A DNA stretch of 63,666 nt from CAZSMC01 sp964607755 (GTDB lineage: Bacteria; Zhuqueibacterota; Zhuqueibacteria; Residuimicrobiales; Krinioviventaceae): the NCBI GenBank assembly GCA_964607755.1, contig CAZSMC010000022.1:1-63666 (forward strand). The letters are read 5' to 3'. This document shows positions 44,368-53,522 of this stretch, piece after piece; within the stretch, counting starts at the first letter, position 1, and each line of letters begins with the position of its first letter. The notes beneath the pieces are model-generated. The model was not told the origin of the DNA. It was given only the letters and a program-made list of their open reading frames with translations, and searched no databases. The translations under genes and the position numbers were made by a program.

Positions 44368-46640
44368 TTCAACTCGAATTTTATTTGACGGGACAGGGTA
44401 TCTTGATGTGCCGGGATGACAGTGACAACTTCTAATTCATAAAGTCCGGGATCATTTTCGCTCAGATCGAGCGCCGTATATTCGATTGACGTCGGTTCGT
44501 TACTGAATCGCTCAACCTTGTTGGAAATCATGGGTTGACGTTTTCTGAACAGGCTGGATATGCGGTCAAAAATCGAATTTTGCGTGCTTTCTAAAAGCCG
44601 GACTTTGTAATCTACCATAAAATCCAGCCGGCGGTCCGTGACAGCAAGATTATACAGTTCAAAATAAATATGAATGGGTTCTTTGCGGTTAAATACTTTT
44701 TCTGGCATAGGCATAACAGTCAATTCATTTTTGTCAAAACGGACGGTTCCCTGAGAAACTCTTATCGATTCTGCCAATTCCAACCCGCTCATCATCGGCA
44801 AAGAGCCCTGGTAGGAAGCGGCATTGAATTTAAATCGATAGCCCCCAACAGCCTGCACACTGGTTAGCTGGGCGCTTAGACTGAGCCGGTATTGTCCCGG
44901 AAATTCCTGAAACGCAAAAACATCCGGCCAAAATCCGAGCGAATCGGTTGCTCTGACGATCTGTTGAATGGGAATTTTTCTATGCTGTTTGTGTCGTTTA
45001 TTCATGTCGTTGTCAAATACCGCAAATCCGACAGAAAGGGTGTCGCTTGCAGAGATGTCTCCTTTTTTCCCCAGTAACTCGTCCTTGCGGAATGAATAAT
45101 ACACCTCGCATAGCGTTTTATCACTGTCACCGCGAAAACTCGATACATAAAACGGAAACATCAACGTCTGGATATCTTTTTGCCAGGTATGCCGGTCGGA
45201 GTTCAAGCCTTCCCGCACACTTTTACGACTTTTCATCGCCATTTCATGTTCCAGACTGATAGCCTCAATTGCGGTACCTGTCATAATTTGATAAAAAACA
45301 GGGTCCCATTGCATCCGGCTTTCCAGCAAATAACGAGGCAGCGTTGCCACAAGTCGCCAGTTGTTTCCGGTTTGTGTTTCACCTTGGAGGAAATGAAACA
45401 TAAGTTTTTCCTGCGCTGCTGTACCTGGATAATAAAGCCATGAAACATTTTGAGGTGCATTTTCCTTAACATCAAAAGCAACATCGTCCGGCTGGCCGTG
45501 ACGAATGTAGACTAGACCTTTGTCGTTAAACCGCTCGTTCAGATCAAAAACTTTTGGGAATACTAAAAAGTGAAGTTTATCCGGATTGCTGAATTCTGTA
45601 CGGAAACCATCATAATAATAATTTTCTTCCGCGTAGATCACTCGCCGGATATGTTCGATAATACGATAATTATCAGGAGAAGCCGGCATGGGATCGCGAA
45701 TGACGAACATTTTGTTAAAAAAGTCACGTTTTTCTTCAGGCGTTTTCAACGAGCGGTATTCCTGCAGTTCACTATCTTCCATAATGTACAGCACATTGCG
45801 GAACATCAATGCAGCGTCCAAGGTTGTTTTTATCGAATCGATTGCCTGTTCGAAAAGCCGCTGCGCTTTTCGCTCGTTTCCCATTTGATAACTGAGCTTG
45901 GAGGCTGCCAGCCTCAGAGGGACCAACGACATGGTAGAATCATGTTCCTGAAAGACAAGCTGAAAAACAGAGTCAGCTTTATTATACTGCCTGTCAAGGC
46001 GAAAAGCTTCGCCAAGATAAATGTGTGCACGGCTGTTTCTGTGCGATTCGAACCATTGCAAATAATCGTCTAGTTTTCTGTTATGCAAAAACGAGTCATA
46101 GAATCGGTGTGTACCGATGGCAACGTCGAGATTACCAGGTGAACGGTTGCGCTGTATTTCCGCATAGCTGACAGCTGAGGCATAATTATCCTGGTAATTT
46201 TCCAAAATCGCGTATTGGTAAAAAACATCCCGGAAATCCGGCTCGTTTTCTATCACATATTTAAAATTATTTTCCGACTTTTTGTACTCCCGGCGCTGAA
46301 GGAGAAAGGCTTTGTACTTGCCGATTTCGCGCCGGCAAATTCCTTTTAAATAACGGACGAGAATATCGTCAGGAGAAATGTCGTCAGCCTTTTTCAGCCA
46401 GTCCAGCGCGGTATGATGCCGCTGCCGTTTTGTTTCAACCTCACTCAACAGTTGTAGAACGCGCAAGTCTGTTGACGAGTCCTGGTAGCATTTTTCCAGA
46501 ACCCGGGCTGCGGCATTCAAATCGCCTTTTTGAAATAACAAAGTTCCTCTTAACAGGCGACTTTCATAGGAATCCTGAGCCGTCAATTGTAAAACAAGTC
46601 CGGTCAAAATCAGGAAATTTATTATTAAAAATTTAAGCAT
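44364..46640 (-). CDS. TPR-containing GWxTD protein
   Basis: 758 residues with a signal peptide (LKFLIINFLILTGLVLQLTA). Residues about 25-290 are TPR-like helices, for example LLFQKGDLNAAARVLEKCY and LDWLKKADDISPDDILVRYLKGI. Beyond this is the GWxTD-type core with FNDKGLVYIRHGQPDD, the variant of the motif in which GWxTD is degenerate but GLVYIRHGxPD remains. A beta-rich C-terminal half follows. The GWxTD function is unknown. The 3' end overlaps a methyltransferase by 4 bp, a pairing I do not recognise as conserved. A second GWxTD protein is at 28067-29347. Confidence 0.78.
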   Translation of the reverse strand: MLKFLIINFLILTGLVLQLTAQDSYESRLLRGTLLFQKGDLNAAARVLEKCYQDSSTDLRVLQLLSEVETKRQRHHTALDWLKKADDISPDDILVRYLKGICRREIGKYKAFLLQRREYKKSENNFKYVIENEPDFRDVFYQYAILENYQDNYASAVSYAEIQRNRSPGNLDVAIGTHRFYDSFLHNRKLDDYLQWFESHRNSRAHIYLGEAFRLDRQYNKADSVFQLVFQEHDSTMSLVPLRLAASKLSYQMGNERKAQRLFEQAIDSIKTTLDAALMFRNVLYIMEDSELQEYRSLKTPEEKRDFFNKMFVIRDPMPASPDNYRIIEHIRRVIYAEENYYYDGFRTEFSNPDKLHFLVFPKVFDLNERFNDKGLVYIRHGQPDDVAFDVKENAPQNVSWLYYPGTAAQEKLMFHFLQGETQTGNNWRLVATLPRYLLESRMQWDPVFYQIMTGTAIEAISLEHEMAMKSRKSVREGLNSDRHTWQKDIQTLMFPFYVSSFRGDSDKTLCEVYYSFRKDELLGKKGDISASDTLSVGFAVFDNDMNKRHKQHRKIPIQQIVRATDSLGFWPDVFAFQEFPGQYRLSLSAQLTSVQAVGGYRFKFNAASYQGSLPMMSGLELAESIRVSQGTVRFDKNELTVMPMPEKVFNRKEPIHIYFELYNLAVTDRRLDFMVDYKVRLLESTQNSIFDRISSLFRKRQPMISNKVERFSNEPTSIEYTALDLSENDPGLYELEVVTVIPAHQDTLSRQIKFELK

Positions 46641-46819
46641 TCCAAATACCTTGAATAATATTCATAGCATGTTATAAAAAAAGCGTTTAAACACAAGCAG
46701 TTATTTGTATTTTCAAACAAACCAGGACGACCATTATTTCAATTTTAATTTTGTATATTTTTATACGCCATACAAGGAATATATTTCCTAGATTCTTTTT
46801 ATCCACAGCATGCTATTTC

Positions 46820-47815
46820 TTAGACAACAAAATTTTTAAGCCATCCGTGTTGCCGGTACCAGTCCGCGGTCTGTCTAAATCCCGAATCCACATCGATCTG
46901 CGGGTTAAAGCCGAGTTCTGCTTTTGCCTTTTGATTGCTGCACAGCCACGCCGGTTGTTTCATTTCCCGGATCTTGTCACGATTTAACAGAGTCGGATGA
47001 CCGGTCATCGTGGACCAGCCAGCAGTTGCAAACGAGACAATGTCGACCGCCCATAAAGGGATGCGAACGGTAATTGCACGTTTCCCCAGAGCTCTGGCAA
47101 TTTTTTGCGTTAGCTGGTTCCAGTCATATTCACCATCAGCAGATAGAAAATATATTTGACCATTGGCACGGTCACTTTCACCAGCGTTTATGATACCGTC
47201 TACCAGATCACTAACGTGCACTATACTGACTTTTTGATTGCCTGCGCCAGCCATGGGAATAATTCCCCGGTTGATATTTCGAAACATCAGGTAAAAATTT
47301 GTATCTCTGGGACCGTAAACAGAAGGCGGACGGATAACAACGACCGGTCGGATATCGCGATATTCCAGGACCGCTTTTTCAGCCTGGGCTTTGGCGCGGC
47401 CGTACTTGGATACCGGCTGCGGTGGGTCATCTTCTGTGAGCGGTTTGTCCTTCCAACTCGGTCCGGCAGCCGCCTGACTTGATACCAGTACAAACTTTTG
47501 ATGCGCAGGTCCGTGATCCTGGCATGCCTGTAACAGATTTACAGTGGTTTGATAATTTCCCTGCATAAAATCTTTTTCGCTCAACCCTTTGGTCACGCCA
47601 CCAGCATGGTAAATGATATCCACATCCCGGACAGCTTGAACAAGGCTTGACGGATTGCGCAATTCGCCGTAAATAAATTCTATATCTAAATCCTGAATCC
47701 ATCGAAGATTGCTGGTGGTACGCACAAAGCAGCGCACTTGCCATCCCTTTTGGAGCAATTTTTCAACCAAAAAAGAACCTATAAATCCGTTTCCGCCGGT
47801 CACTAATGCCCGCAT
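46820..47815 (-). CDS. Extended SDR, NAD-dependent epimerase/dehydratase-like
   Basis: The ATG at 47815 has GAAGGAG 6 nt upstream; the TTG at 47830 would begin at that motif. About 331 residues with an N-terminal ALVTGGNGFIGSFLVEKLL Rossmann site (GxxGxxG). VLVSSQAAAG is the Ser region, and YGRAKAQAEKAVLE carries the YxxxK catalytic pair. RPPSVYGPRDTN is typical of extended SDRs. The divergent gene is a serine-palmitoyltransferase-like enzyme; in Caulobacter an SDR of this type (CerR) reduces the ceramide precursor. That makes a CerR-like role plausible, though a sugar epimerase cannot be excluded. Confidence 0.85.
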   Translation of the reverse strand: MRALVTGGNGFIGSFLVEKLLQKGWQVRCFVRTTSNLRWIQDLDIEFIYGELRNPSSLVQAVRDVDIIYHAGGVTKGLSEKDFMQGNYQTTVNLLQACQDHGPAHQKFVLVSSQAAAGPSWKDKPLTEDDPPQPVSKYGRAKAQAEKAVLEYRDIRPVVVIRPPSVYGPRDTNFYLMFRNINRGIIPMAGAGNQKVSIVHVSDLVDGIINAGESDRANGQIYFLSADGEYDWNQLTQKIARALGKRAITVRIPLWAVDIVSFATAGWSTMTGHPTLLNRDKIREMKQPAWLCSNQKAKAELGFNPQIDVDSGFRQTADWYRQHGWLKNFVV

Positions 47816-47992
47816 TAAAATCTCCTTCAAATTACAGATTGCTATATATTTTCCGTAACCGTTCTCCGGGTTAAAGATTTAACATGCAAAATTCTGCTAT
47901 CCTTTGCCAACCCCATGTTTGGTTACGATTTATCCGTTATTAACCTTTGAAAATTCTTATGTTATTGTTGAATAAGACATATTAGTTTGCGC

Positions 47993-48021
47993 TTGACAAA
48001 ATGAAGCTGAATCAGTATATT
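47993..48021 (+). promoter_or_regulatory. Sigma-70-type promoter upstream of the serine palmitoyltransferase-like gene
   Basis: TTGACA at 47993-47998, a 17-nt spacer, then TATATT at 48016-48021. It is close to consensus and leaves about 95 nt of 5' leader to the TTG start at 48120. The divergent gap to the SDR gene is about 300 bp (47816-48119). No Bacteroidetes-type TAnnTTTG box is needed to explain it. Confidence 0.6.
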
Positions 48022-48119
48022 AAAAGTAAATTACATATCCACATGCTACCATGCATAATAAGTATAAGCATTCCTAATCTTTATTCAAATGACTATGTGA
48101 ATCACTAGGAGAAAAAAAA

Positions 48120-49310
48120 TTGGCAGACCTGTTTGGAAAGTGTTCGACTGGACTATTGGATCGCGTCAGAGAAGTGACAGAGATGGGATTATATCCATAC
48201 TTTAAGGCAATTGAATCGGGAGCTGATACAAGAGTTATAATTGATGGTCATGAACTAATCATGATAGGCTCAAATAATTATCTGGGTTTGACTCAGGACG
48301 AACGGGTGAAAAAGGCGGCGATCGCCGCCATTGAAAAATTCGGTACAGGTTGCACGGGATCCCGTTTTTTGAACGGTACACTCTCTCTTCACGAAGAACT
48401 GGAAGAACGACTGGCTGATTTTATGAAGAAAGAATCTGTCCTGCTGTTCTCTACTGGTTTTCAAACCAACCAGGGATTTATCTCTACCATTATCGGGCGA
48501 AAAGATTTTGTCATCGGTGATGCAGAAAATCACGCCAGCATCGTTGAGGGCACCCGCCTGGCGTTCGGAAAAGCGTTGAAATACCGCCATAACGATATGG
48601 AAGATTTGGATCGTGTGCTGGAACATCACCTGAACGGGCGCGGCGCTCTGGTCGTCAGCGATGGCGTGTTTAGCATGGGCGGCGATATTGTCAACCTGCC
48701 GGATATGGTCAAAGTTGCGGAGAAACATGACGTTCGGGTTATGATCGATGACGCTCATTCTGTTGGTGTTTTAGGCGAGCACGGCCGCGGTACAGCCGAA
48801 CATTTTGGCCTTGAAGACAAAGTAGATGTCGTCATGGGGACGTTTTCAAAATCATTCGCTTCAATCGGCGGATTTATTGCCGGGCCTGCAGACGTGATCA
48901 ATTACGTCAAACACGAAGCCAGGGCACTTATTTTCTCTGCCAGCCCTCCACCTTCTGCGGTTGCCACGGTTCTGGCTTGTTTAGATATTCTCGAAAAAGA
49001 GCCAGAACGCCGCGATCGGCTTTGGGAAATTACCCATAAAATGAAAAAATCTTTTGATGAAATGGGTTTTAATACGGCAAAATCGCAAACACCAATTATT
49101 CCTATTATTATTGGCGAAGATGAAAAAGCATTTGCCGTGTGGCGCGCGCTGTATGACGCCGGCGTGTTTGTCAACGCCTCTATCAGTCCGGCGGTGCCCC
49201 CGGGATGGGCGCTGTTGCGAACCAGCTACATGGCAACGCACACAAAAGAAGAAATGGACCAAGTTCTGGGCATTTTCGAAAAAGTGGGCAAACAATTCGA
49301 GCTCATTTAA
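48120..49310 (+). CDS. spt: Serine palmitoyltransferase-like PLP enzyme (alpha-oxoamine synthase)
   Basis: 396 residues from a TTG start with AGGAG about 9 nt upstream. It is a full-length fold-type I PLP enzyme. MIGSNNYLGLT and GTGCTGSRFLNGT are the N-terminal signatures of the KBL/SPT/BioF group. DGVFSMGGDIVNLP and MIDDAHSVGVLG (Asp/His pair) follow, and GTFSKSFASIGGF contains the PLP-binding Lys. The start pattern MADLFGKC and LYPYFKAIES resembles bacterial SPT more than KBL. SPT condenses L-serine with an acyl-thioester to 3-ketosphinganine. A divergent SDR is adjacent. KBL or BioF activity is possible. Confidence 0.82.
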   Translation: MADLFGKCSTGLLDRVREVTEMGLYPYFKAIESGADTRVIIDGHELIMIGSNNYLGLTQDERVKKAAIAAIEKFGTGCTGSRFLNGTLSLHEELEERLADFMKKESVLLFSTGFQTNQGFISTIIGRKDFVIGDAENHASIVEGTRLAFGKALKYRHNDMEDLDRVLEHHLNGRGALVVSDGVFSMGGDIVNLPDMVKVAEKHDVRVMIDDAHSVGVLGEHGRGTAEHFGLEDKVDVVMGTFSKSFASIGGFIAGPADVINYVKHEARALIFSASPPPSAVATVLACLDILEKEPERRDRLWEITHKMKKSFDEMGFNTAKSQTPIIPIIIGEDEKAFAVWRALYDAGVFVNASISPAVPPGWALLRTSYMATHTKEEMDQVLGIFEKVGKQFELI

Positions 49311-49331
49311 TCATTCCAGGAAAATTTTAAC

Positions 49332-49355
49332 GGAGAGGTGCTCGAGCAGCTCTCC
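49332..49355 (+). terminator. Near-palindromic hairpin after the SPT-like gene
   Basis: Twelve-base arms at 49332-49343 and 49344-49355 pair with one mismatch, 22 nt after the stop at 49310. They are followed by ttccaactttt, a weak T run. The hairpin would stop transcription before the lactate dehydrogenase gene or form a stable 3' end. Confidence 0.5.
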
Positions 49356-49462
49356 TTCCAACTTTTCTCATCGCAAAATTTAAAAAATCTGAATAATTAA
49401 TTTCCTCAAATTGTTCCTCTTTATTCATTTCGTTAAAGCGAACTAAAAATAAGAGGATTAAA

Positions 49463-50425
49463 ATGAACGAAAGATCGAAACTCAGTTCCAAAGTATGTGT
49501 TGTTGGTGCCGGTCAGGTTGGATCCACGTTTGCTTATGCTCTTATGATACGGGGACTGGCTTCACAAATCGTTCTGATCGACATTAATGAAAAACTGGCT
49601 CAGGGCCAGGCCGAGGACATGAGTCACGGTTTGCCCTATGTTCGCCCCGCACAAATTTACGCCGGCGATTATTCAGAATGCGCAGATGCCGACATTGTCG
49701 TCATTACGGCTGGTGCAGCGCAAAAACCGGGTGAGTCCCGCCTCGACCTCACCAAAAAAAATGTCGACATTTTTTCGGAAATCGTTCCTAATATCACAAA
49801 ATACACAAAGGATGCCATCCTTCTTGTGGTGTCCAATCCGGTAGACGTTTTAACTTATGCTACAGTGAAATTTTCCGATCTTTCGCCAGAACGCGTAATT
49901 GGCAGCGGCACCACTCTGGACAGCTCCAGATTTCGTTACCTGCTCAGTCGCCACTGCAATGTCGATCCGCGAAATGTTCATGCTTATATTTTAGGCGAAC
50001 ACGGCGACAGTGAAGTGCCGGCATGGAGTCTGGTGCATATCAGCGGCATTCATTTGGACGATTACTGCCAATCTACATGTCACAGGAATTGCGATCCGAA
50101 AACAAGGGATACGATTGTGGATCAGGTTCGCCGCGCTGCTTATCACCTTATCGAAAAAAAGGGAGCGACATATCATGCCATTGGTCTGGCAACCGTTACG
50201 GTTTTAGAGAGTATTTTACGGAACCAAAACACTATCTTTACCGTTTCAACCTATCTTGAAAATTATCTTGGTATTAACGATGTCTGCTTGAGTATTCCGG
50301 CTCAGATTAACAGAAACGGCGTATCGAACAGAGTGATTGTGCCGTTGACAGCATCCGAGCTCAAGTCACTACAACACTCGGCAGAGGTTATTAAAAATGC
50401 AATAAGCAAAGCAGGATTAAAATAG
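49463..50425 (+). CDS. ldh: L-lactate dehydrogenase
   Basis: 320 residues. AGAGG lies 7 nt upstream of the ATG. NAD-binding VCVVGAGQVGSTFAYAL is followed by the active loop AAQKPGESRLDL with Gln at the substrate-discrimination position (Arg would indicate malate). SNPVDVLTYATVKFSDL and LGEHGDSEVPAW with the catalytic His complete the site. It reduces pyruvate to L-lactate. The next gene, a metal permease, follows 16 bp after, so they may be co-transcribed, though the functional link is not obvious. Confidence 0.93.
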   Translation: MNERSKLSSKVCVVGAGQVGSTFAYALMIRGLASQIVLIDINEKLAQGQAEDMSHGLPYVRPAQIYAGDYSECADADIVVITAGAAQKPGESRLDLTKKNVDIFSEIVPNITKYTKDAILLVVSNPVDVLTYATVKFSDLSPERVIGSGTTLDSSRFRYLLSRHCNVDPRNVHAYILGEHGDSEVPAWSLVHISGIHLDDYCQSTCHRNCDPKTRDTIVDQVRRAAYHLIEKKGATYHAIGLATVTVLESILRNQNTIFTVSTYLENYLGINDVCLSIPAQINRNGVSNRVIVPLTASELKSLQHSAEVIKNAISKAGLK

Positions 50426-50441
50426 AAAGAAACAGACAAAT

Positions 50442-51710
50442 ATGACTACTCTTGTTAATATTATCTTTAGCATATTACAAAACGCTTTTGAACTTTTATT
50501 AGATATGGCGCCTTATCTGATGTTCGGATTCCTGGTTGCCGGAATTTTAAATGAATTTATATCTGCAGAAAAAATTGCCAAAAATCTTGGTAAAAATAAT
50601 TTTAGCTCGGTTTTAAAAGCTGCTCTTTTTGGCATTCCTCTTCCGTTATGCTCGTGCGGCGTTATTCCGCCGACAATGTCCTTGAAAAAAGCCGGTGCCA
50701 GCCGTGGATCGGTCATTTCTTTCCTGGTAGCTACGCCAACATCAGGGGCTGATTCCATACTGGCAACGTATTCTCTTATGGGACCTTTTTTCGCCGCTTA
50801 CCGTGTGGCAGCAAGTTTTTTGGCCGGACTGTTTTCCGGAGTTTTTGCCAACCTTACATCTAAAAACGATCCGGTTTCTGAACAAACGAACACGCCGATC
50901 AAAGACGCTCAGGAAAGAGTCAACATCTGGCAGCGAATTCGGCGCGTTTTTCATTACGCCTATTTTGAGCTGCTCTCTGAAATCGGCAAATGGCTGGTGA
51001 TCGGAATTTTGATCGGCGGCCTGATAACCTTTGTCATTCCTGATAATTTCTTCAGCGAGACGCTCACAGCCGGATGGCAAACGATTCTGCTCATGATCCT
51101 GGTCAGTATTCCCATTTATGTGTGCGCGACCGGCTCCATTCCCATTGCCGCTGCATTGATGCTGAAAGGTTTGAATCCTGGCGCGGCTTTTGTTTTTCTT
51201 CTCGCAGGACCGGCGACAAACTCAGTGACAATCACTGTTGTCTCCCGCTTTTTGGGCAGAAAAACAACGATCATTTATCTGGCAACCTTGACCATCATCA
51301 GTGTGACACTGGCGTTTGGCCTGGATGCGCTCTGGGGCGCGTTCAATATTCAGTTTTCCATGGCGGAGCATATACACAAATCATTGCTGCCCGGCTGGCT
51401 GGTGTGGAGTTCAGCAATCGCCCTTGCCGTCTTGTTGACGGTAACGCTTATTCAGAATAAAATAAAAACAAGCACACCTGAACAAAGCGATGAAGTAAGT
51501 GATATGAAAACAACCTTCCGTGTACCAGATATGTCATGCAATCACTGTGTCAATACGATTAAAGATGCAATTAAAAATGTCAAAGGCGTGGAAAATTATT
51601 CTGTCAATTTATCGAATAAATTTGTAACAGTAAATTACAATAAAGATGTGACGAAAGAAGAGATTGTCCACGCTGTGATCGAATCCGGTTATCAAGTAGA
51701 TGAATCGTAG
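50442..51710 (+). CDS. SO_0444-type Cu/Zn permease with C-terminal HMA domain
   Basis: 422 residues. About eight membrane helices of the DUF318/ArsP-like permease family come first. The motif PLPLCSCGVIPPTMSLKKAGASRG has the two cysteines of the CSCGVIP signature, and SFLVATPTSGADS is the second family pattern. A repeat SIPIYVCATGSIPIAAALMLKG lies in the second half. The C-terminal 70 residues are a heavy-metal-associated domain with MSCNHCVNTI (CxxC). This is the SO_0444 family that exports Cu or Zn. The 3' end overlaps the convergent gene at 51692 by 19 bp. Confidence 0.88.
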   Translation: MTTLVNIIFSILQNAFELLLDMAPYLMFGFLVAGILNEFISAEKIAKNLGKNNFSSVLKAALFGIPLPLCSCGVIPPTMSLKKAGASRGSVISFLVATPTSGADSILATYSLMGPFFAAYRVAASFLAGLFSGVFANLTSKNDPVSEQTNTPIKDAQERVNIWQRIRRVFHYAYFELLSEIGKWLVIGILIGGLITFVIPDNFFSETLTAGWQTILLMILVSIPIYVCATGSIPIAAALMLKGLNPGAAFVFLLAGPATNSVTITVVSRFLGRKTTIIYLATLTIISVTLAFGLDALWGAFNIQFSMAEHIHKSLLPGWLVWSSAIALAVLLTVTLIQNKIKTSTPEQSDEVSDMKTTFRVPDMSCNHCVNTIKDAIKNVKGVENYSVNLSNKFVTVNYNKDVTKEEIVHAVIESGYQVDES

Positions 51711-52807
51711 CAAGTAGTCAGCACTTTCATATAATCTGCATACGCCATTTTCTTGATTGAAAATATTTTTTCAGCAAAAGCGTCCCTGTTGTTATTGAGC
51801 ACTTCGTAATGATGCAACAACCTTTCCCTATCAGCATCGTTAACATACACGCTTTCCAAACCAATCTGGCGGGTCATGTGAGCGCGGGTGTCATTGCCGA
51901 CGACCACAGAAGGTTTGCCAAACGCGGCCATTAGAAACGCCGCATGCACCCTGTTAACGATGCCAAATGCAGCGCGTGAATAGAATTTCATATAATCGAG
52001 AAAATTATTTTTCGAGAAAAAGATCGAACCATCCGGGTCGATCCTTTTTGCAGCGTGCACTTCTTTCTCATCGTGACAAGAAAACACCACATTTTCATAT
52101 TTTTTCAAGTTCTCATAAAAACGTTTAAAATTTTCCTCCCAGCGCGCAAAATCAATCTCCTGGCCAAAGTGATAATGAGCTCCTCCCGGCATGTAATTGA
52201 GCACAACATAGTCTTGCCCGGAACTCTGTAAGCCATACTCTTCTGGTGCAAAGAGTGAACTGCACGGGACAACCGGTGCGGTCAATCCGATTTGTTGTAG
52301 AACTTTTTGTGCCAGCTCATCCCGCAATGTCGTGGTTTGAGATGTCGCATAAAAGTCCCGAATGTAATTTTTACAGCGATCACAAAATTCAGAGCCGTCC
52401 GAATGATAGCGCTGGCATGTACCAGCGGCAAGGTTCAGCAATACGGTTGATTGTGTTTTCGCAAGACGTCGCTTGATAAGCGGAACATACCATTCATTCT
52501 GAAAACAGTGTGCCTCAGGATTGCGGTGGCACCAGTAAACCGGCGCACCGCTTTGCACGACTATATCGGCTCGACGTATTCGGTCTTTGGTAAGCCACAA
52601 GGGCAGGACTTTGTCGAGTTTTTTTTGTTTGCGGTAATTTCGAAAGTGCTCGAATCCATGCCGGGCTGTTATCGGAGCATGTTTGTGAATATTTTCAAAA
52701 GACATGTGCTCGTGCGGAAAAGACTGGCGAAAGAGGTATTTTAAACCTTCCCGAACAAAATCATCGCCGACGTTGTGGTTGGTGGTGGTTATGAAGGTGA
52801 TTTGCAT
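51692..52807 (-). CDS. Polysaccharide pyruvyl transferase-family protein
   Basis: The ATG at 52807 starts MQITFITTTNHNVGDDFVREGLKYLF. About 371 residues, with RADIVVQSGAPVYW near the end of the first half, a feature of WcaK/CsaB-like enzymes. The middle has a Cys cluster GTCQRYHSDGSEFCDRC, possibly metal-binding. Near the C-terminus FGIVNRVHAAFLMAAFGKPSVVVGNDTRA contains the RxHxA motif of the family. Such enzymes add pyruvate ketals to surface sugars. It overlaps the metal permease 3' end by 19 bp. The Cys-rich insertion is not typical and deserves attention. Confidence 0.75.
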   Translation of the reverse strand: MQITFITTTNHNVGDDFVREGLKYLFRQSFPHEHMSFENIHKHAPITARHGFEHFRNYRKQKKLDKVLPLWLTKDRIRRADIVVQSGAPVYWCHRNPEAHCFQNEWYVPLIKRRLAKTQSTVLLNLAAGTCQRYHSDGSEFCDRCKNYIRDFYATSQTTTLRDELAQKVLQQIGLTAPVVPCSSLFAPEEYGLQSSGQDYVVLNYMPGGAHYHFGQEIDFARWEENFKRFYENLKKYENVVFSCHDEKEVHAAKRIDPDGSIFFSKNNFLDYMKFYSRAAFGIVNRVHAAFLMAAFGKPSVVVGNDTRAHMTRQIGLESVYVNDADRERLLHHYEVLNNNRDAFAEKIFSIKKMAYADYMKVLTTCYDSST

Positions 52808-52996
52808 AGGACTTGTTTGTATTCCTCTCACACTGTACACAGAAAGATTCTCGTTTCTTCGATGTTTTCGTTGACATATCTGTTTGAGAGGAATGTTCAG
52901 TTAATAACCTGCTTTTTCTGTTACAAGGCTTTTCCGGTGTACAATGTAATTTAAAATTATTACCAGTTTATATTTCTATTTGATTTTTGACCTGTA

Positions 52997-53167
52997 TCAA
53001 TTTGCTTTTTTCCGAGTAGGATTTTTTTTGACCTCGAAATCTTTTTCCACAAATTCGATAACACTATTATCGGGTATTTTATCAGCCAACTCGGGATTTT
53101 TGAGGATTTTCCGAATCAAATCAAATGTCAATCCTATATTTCTGTTTACTATTTCTTTGTTTGTCAT
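52997..53167 (-). CDS. DUF5647-like small protein (56 aa)
   Basis: The ATG at 53167 has AAGGGGAA about 7 nt upstream. The 56-residue product starts MTNKEIVNRNIGLTFDLIRK and continues ILKNPELADKIPDNSVIEFVEKDF. This NIGLTFDxIRxxLKxPELxDxIP pattern is that of DUF5647, a family often near toxin-antitoxin or mobile loci. A short basic tail follows. It lies between the pyruvyltransferase gene and the restriction-modification genes, all on the minus strand. The gap downstream (52808-52996) shows nothing else. Confidence 0.65.
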   Translation of the reverse strand: MTNKEIVNRNIGLTFDLIRKILKNPELADKIPDNSVIEFVEKDFEVKKNPTRKKAN

Positions 53168-53522
53168 TTTTTCATTCCCCTTAAATACCTTTGTTTATAA
53201 TATTCCCACTTCCTTAATATCCTGTTCGGCATATAACCTCAATTATTTACCACGAAGTAAAGATCGCGAAATTTAAAAAAGACAAAAGTATCGATGAAAT
53301 AAATATTTCTTATCAGAATTCTTGGTTTGAACTCGTTAGTACATATAACCTATTGTTCTACGTGATCTTTGCGGTTAAATTCGTAAATTAATCAGGATAT
53401 GTCTATCCGAAATAATTTTTCTTTAAAATCTGCCAACTTGACCGCAAACTAATATTCTGCTTCTTTGATTGTGGAGATTTCAAACAATTTTAAGTTGTGT
53501 TTGACCCGCAACAGATTACTCT
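53168..53522. other. Intergenic region without a supported gene
   Basis: About 355 bp of AT-rich DNA between DUF5647 and the restriction endonuclease gene. Plus-strand open frames exist here but lack ribosome-binding sites and do not resemble any family. A partly palindromic motif pair (cgaagtaaagatcgcg and ctacgtgatctttgcg) suggests a decayed repeat. No tRNA-like fold or promoter stands out. Confidence 0.5.

Noticed and set aside
52980..53276. Plus-strand open frame covering the DUF5647 gene
   Set aside because: The opposite strand encodes a recognised small family with a good ribosome-binding site; the plus frame is hydrophobic by chance.
53250..53385. Motif pair cgaagtaaagatcgcg / ctacgtgatctttgcg as a mobile repeat
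   Set aside because: Pairing is partial and only one copy of each half is visible, so a repeat element is not supported.
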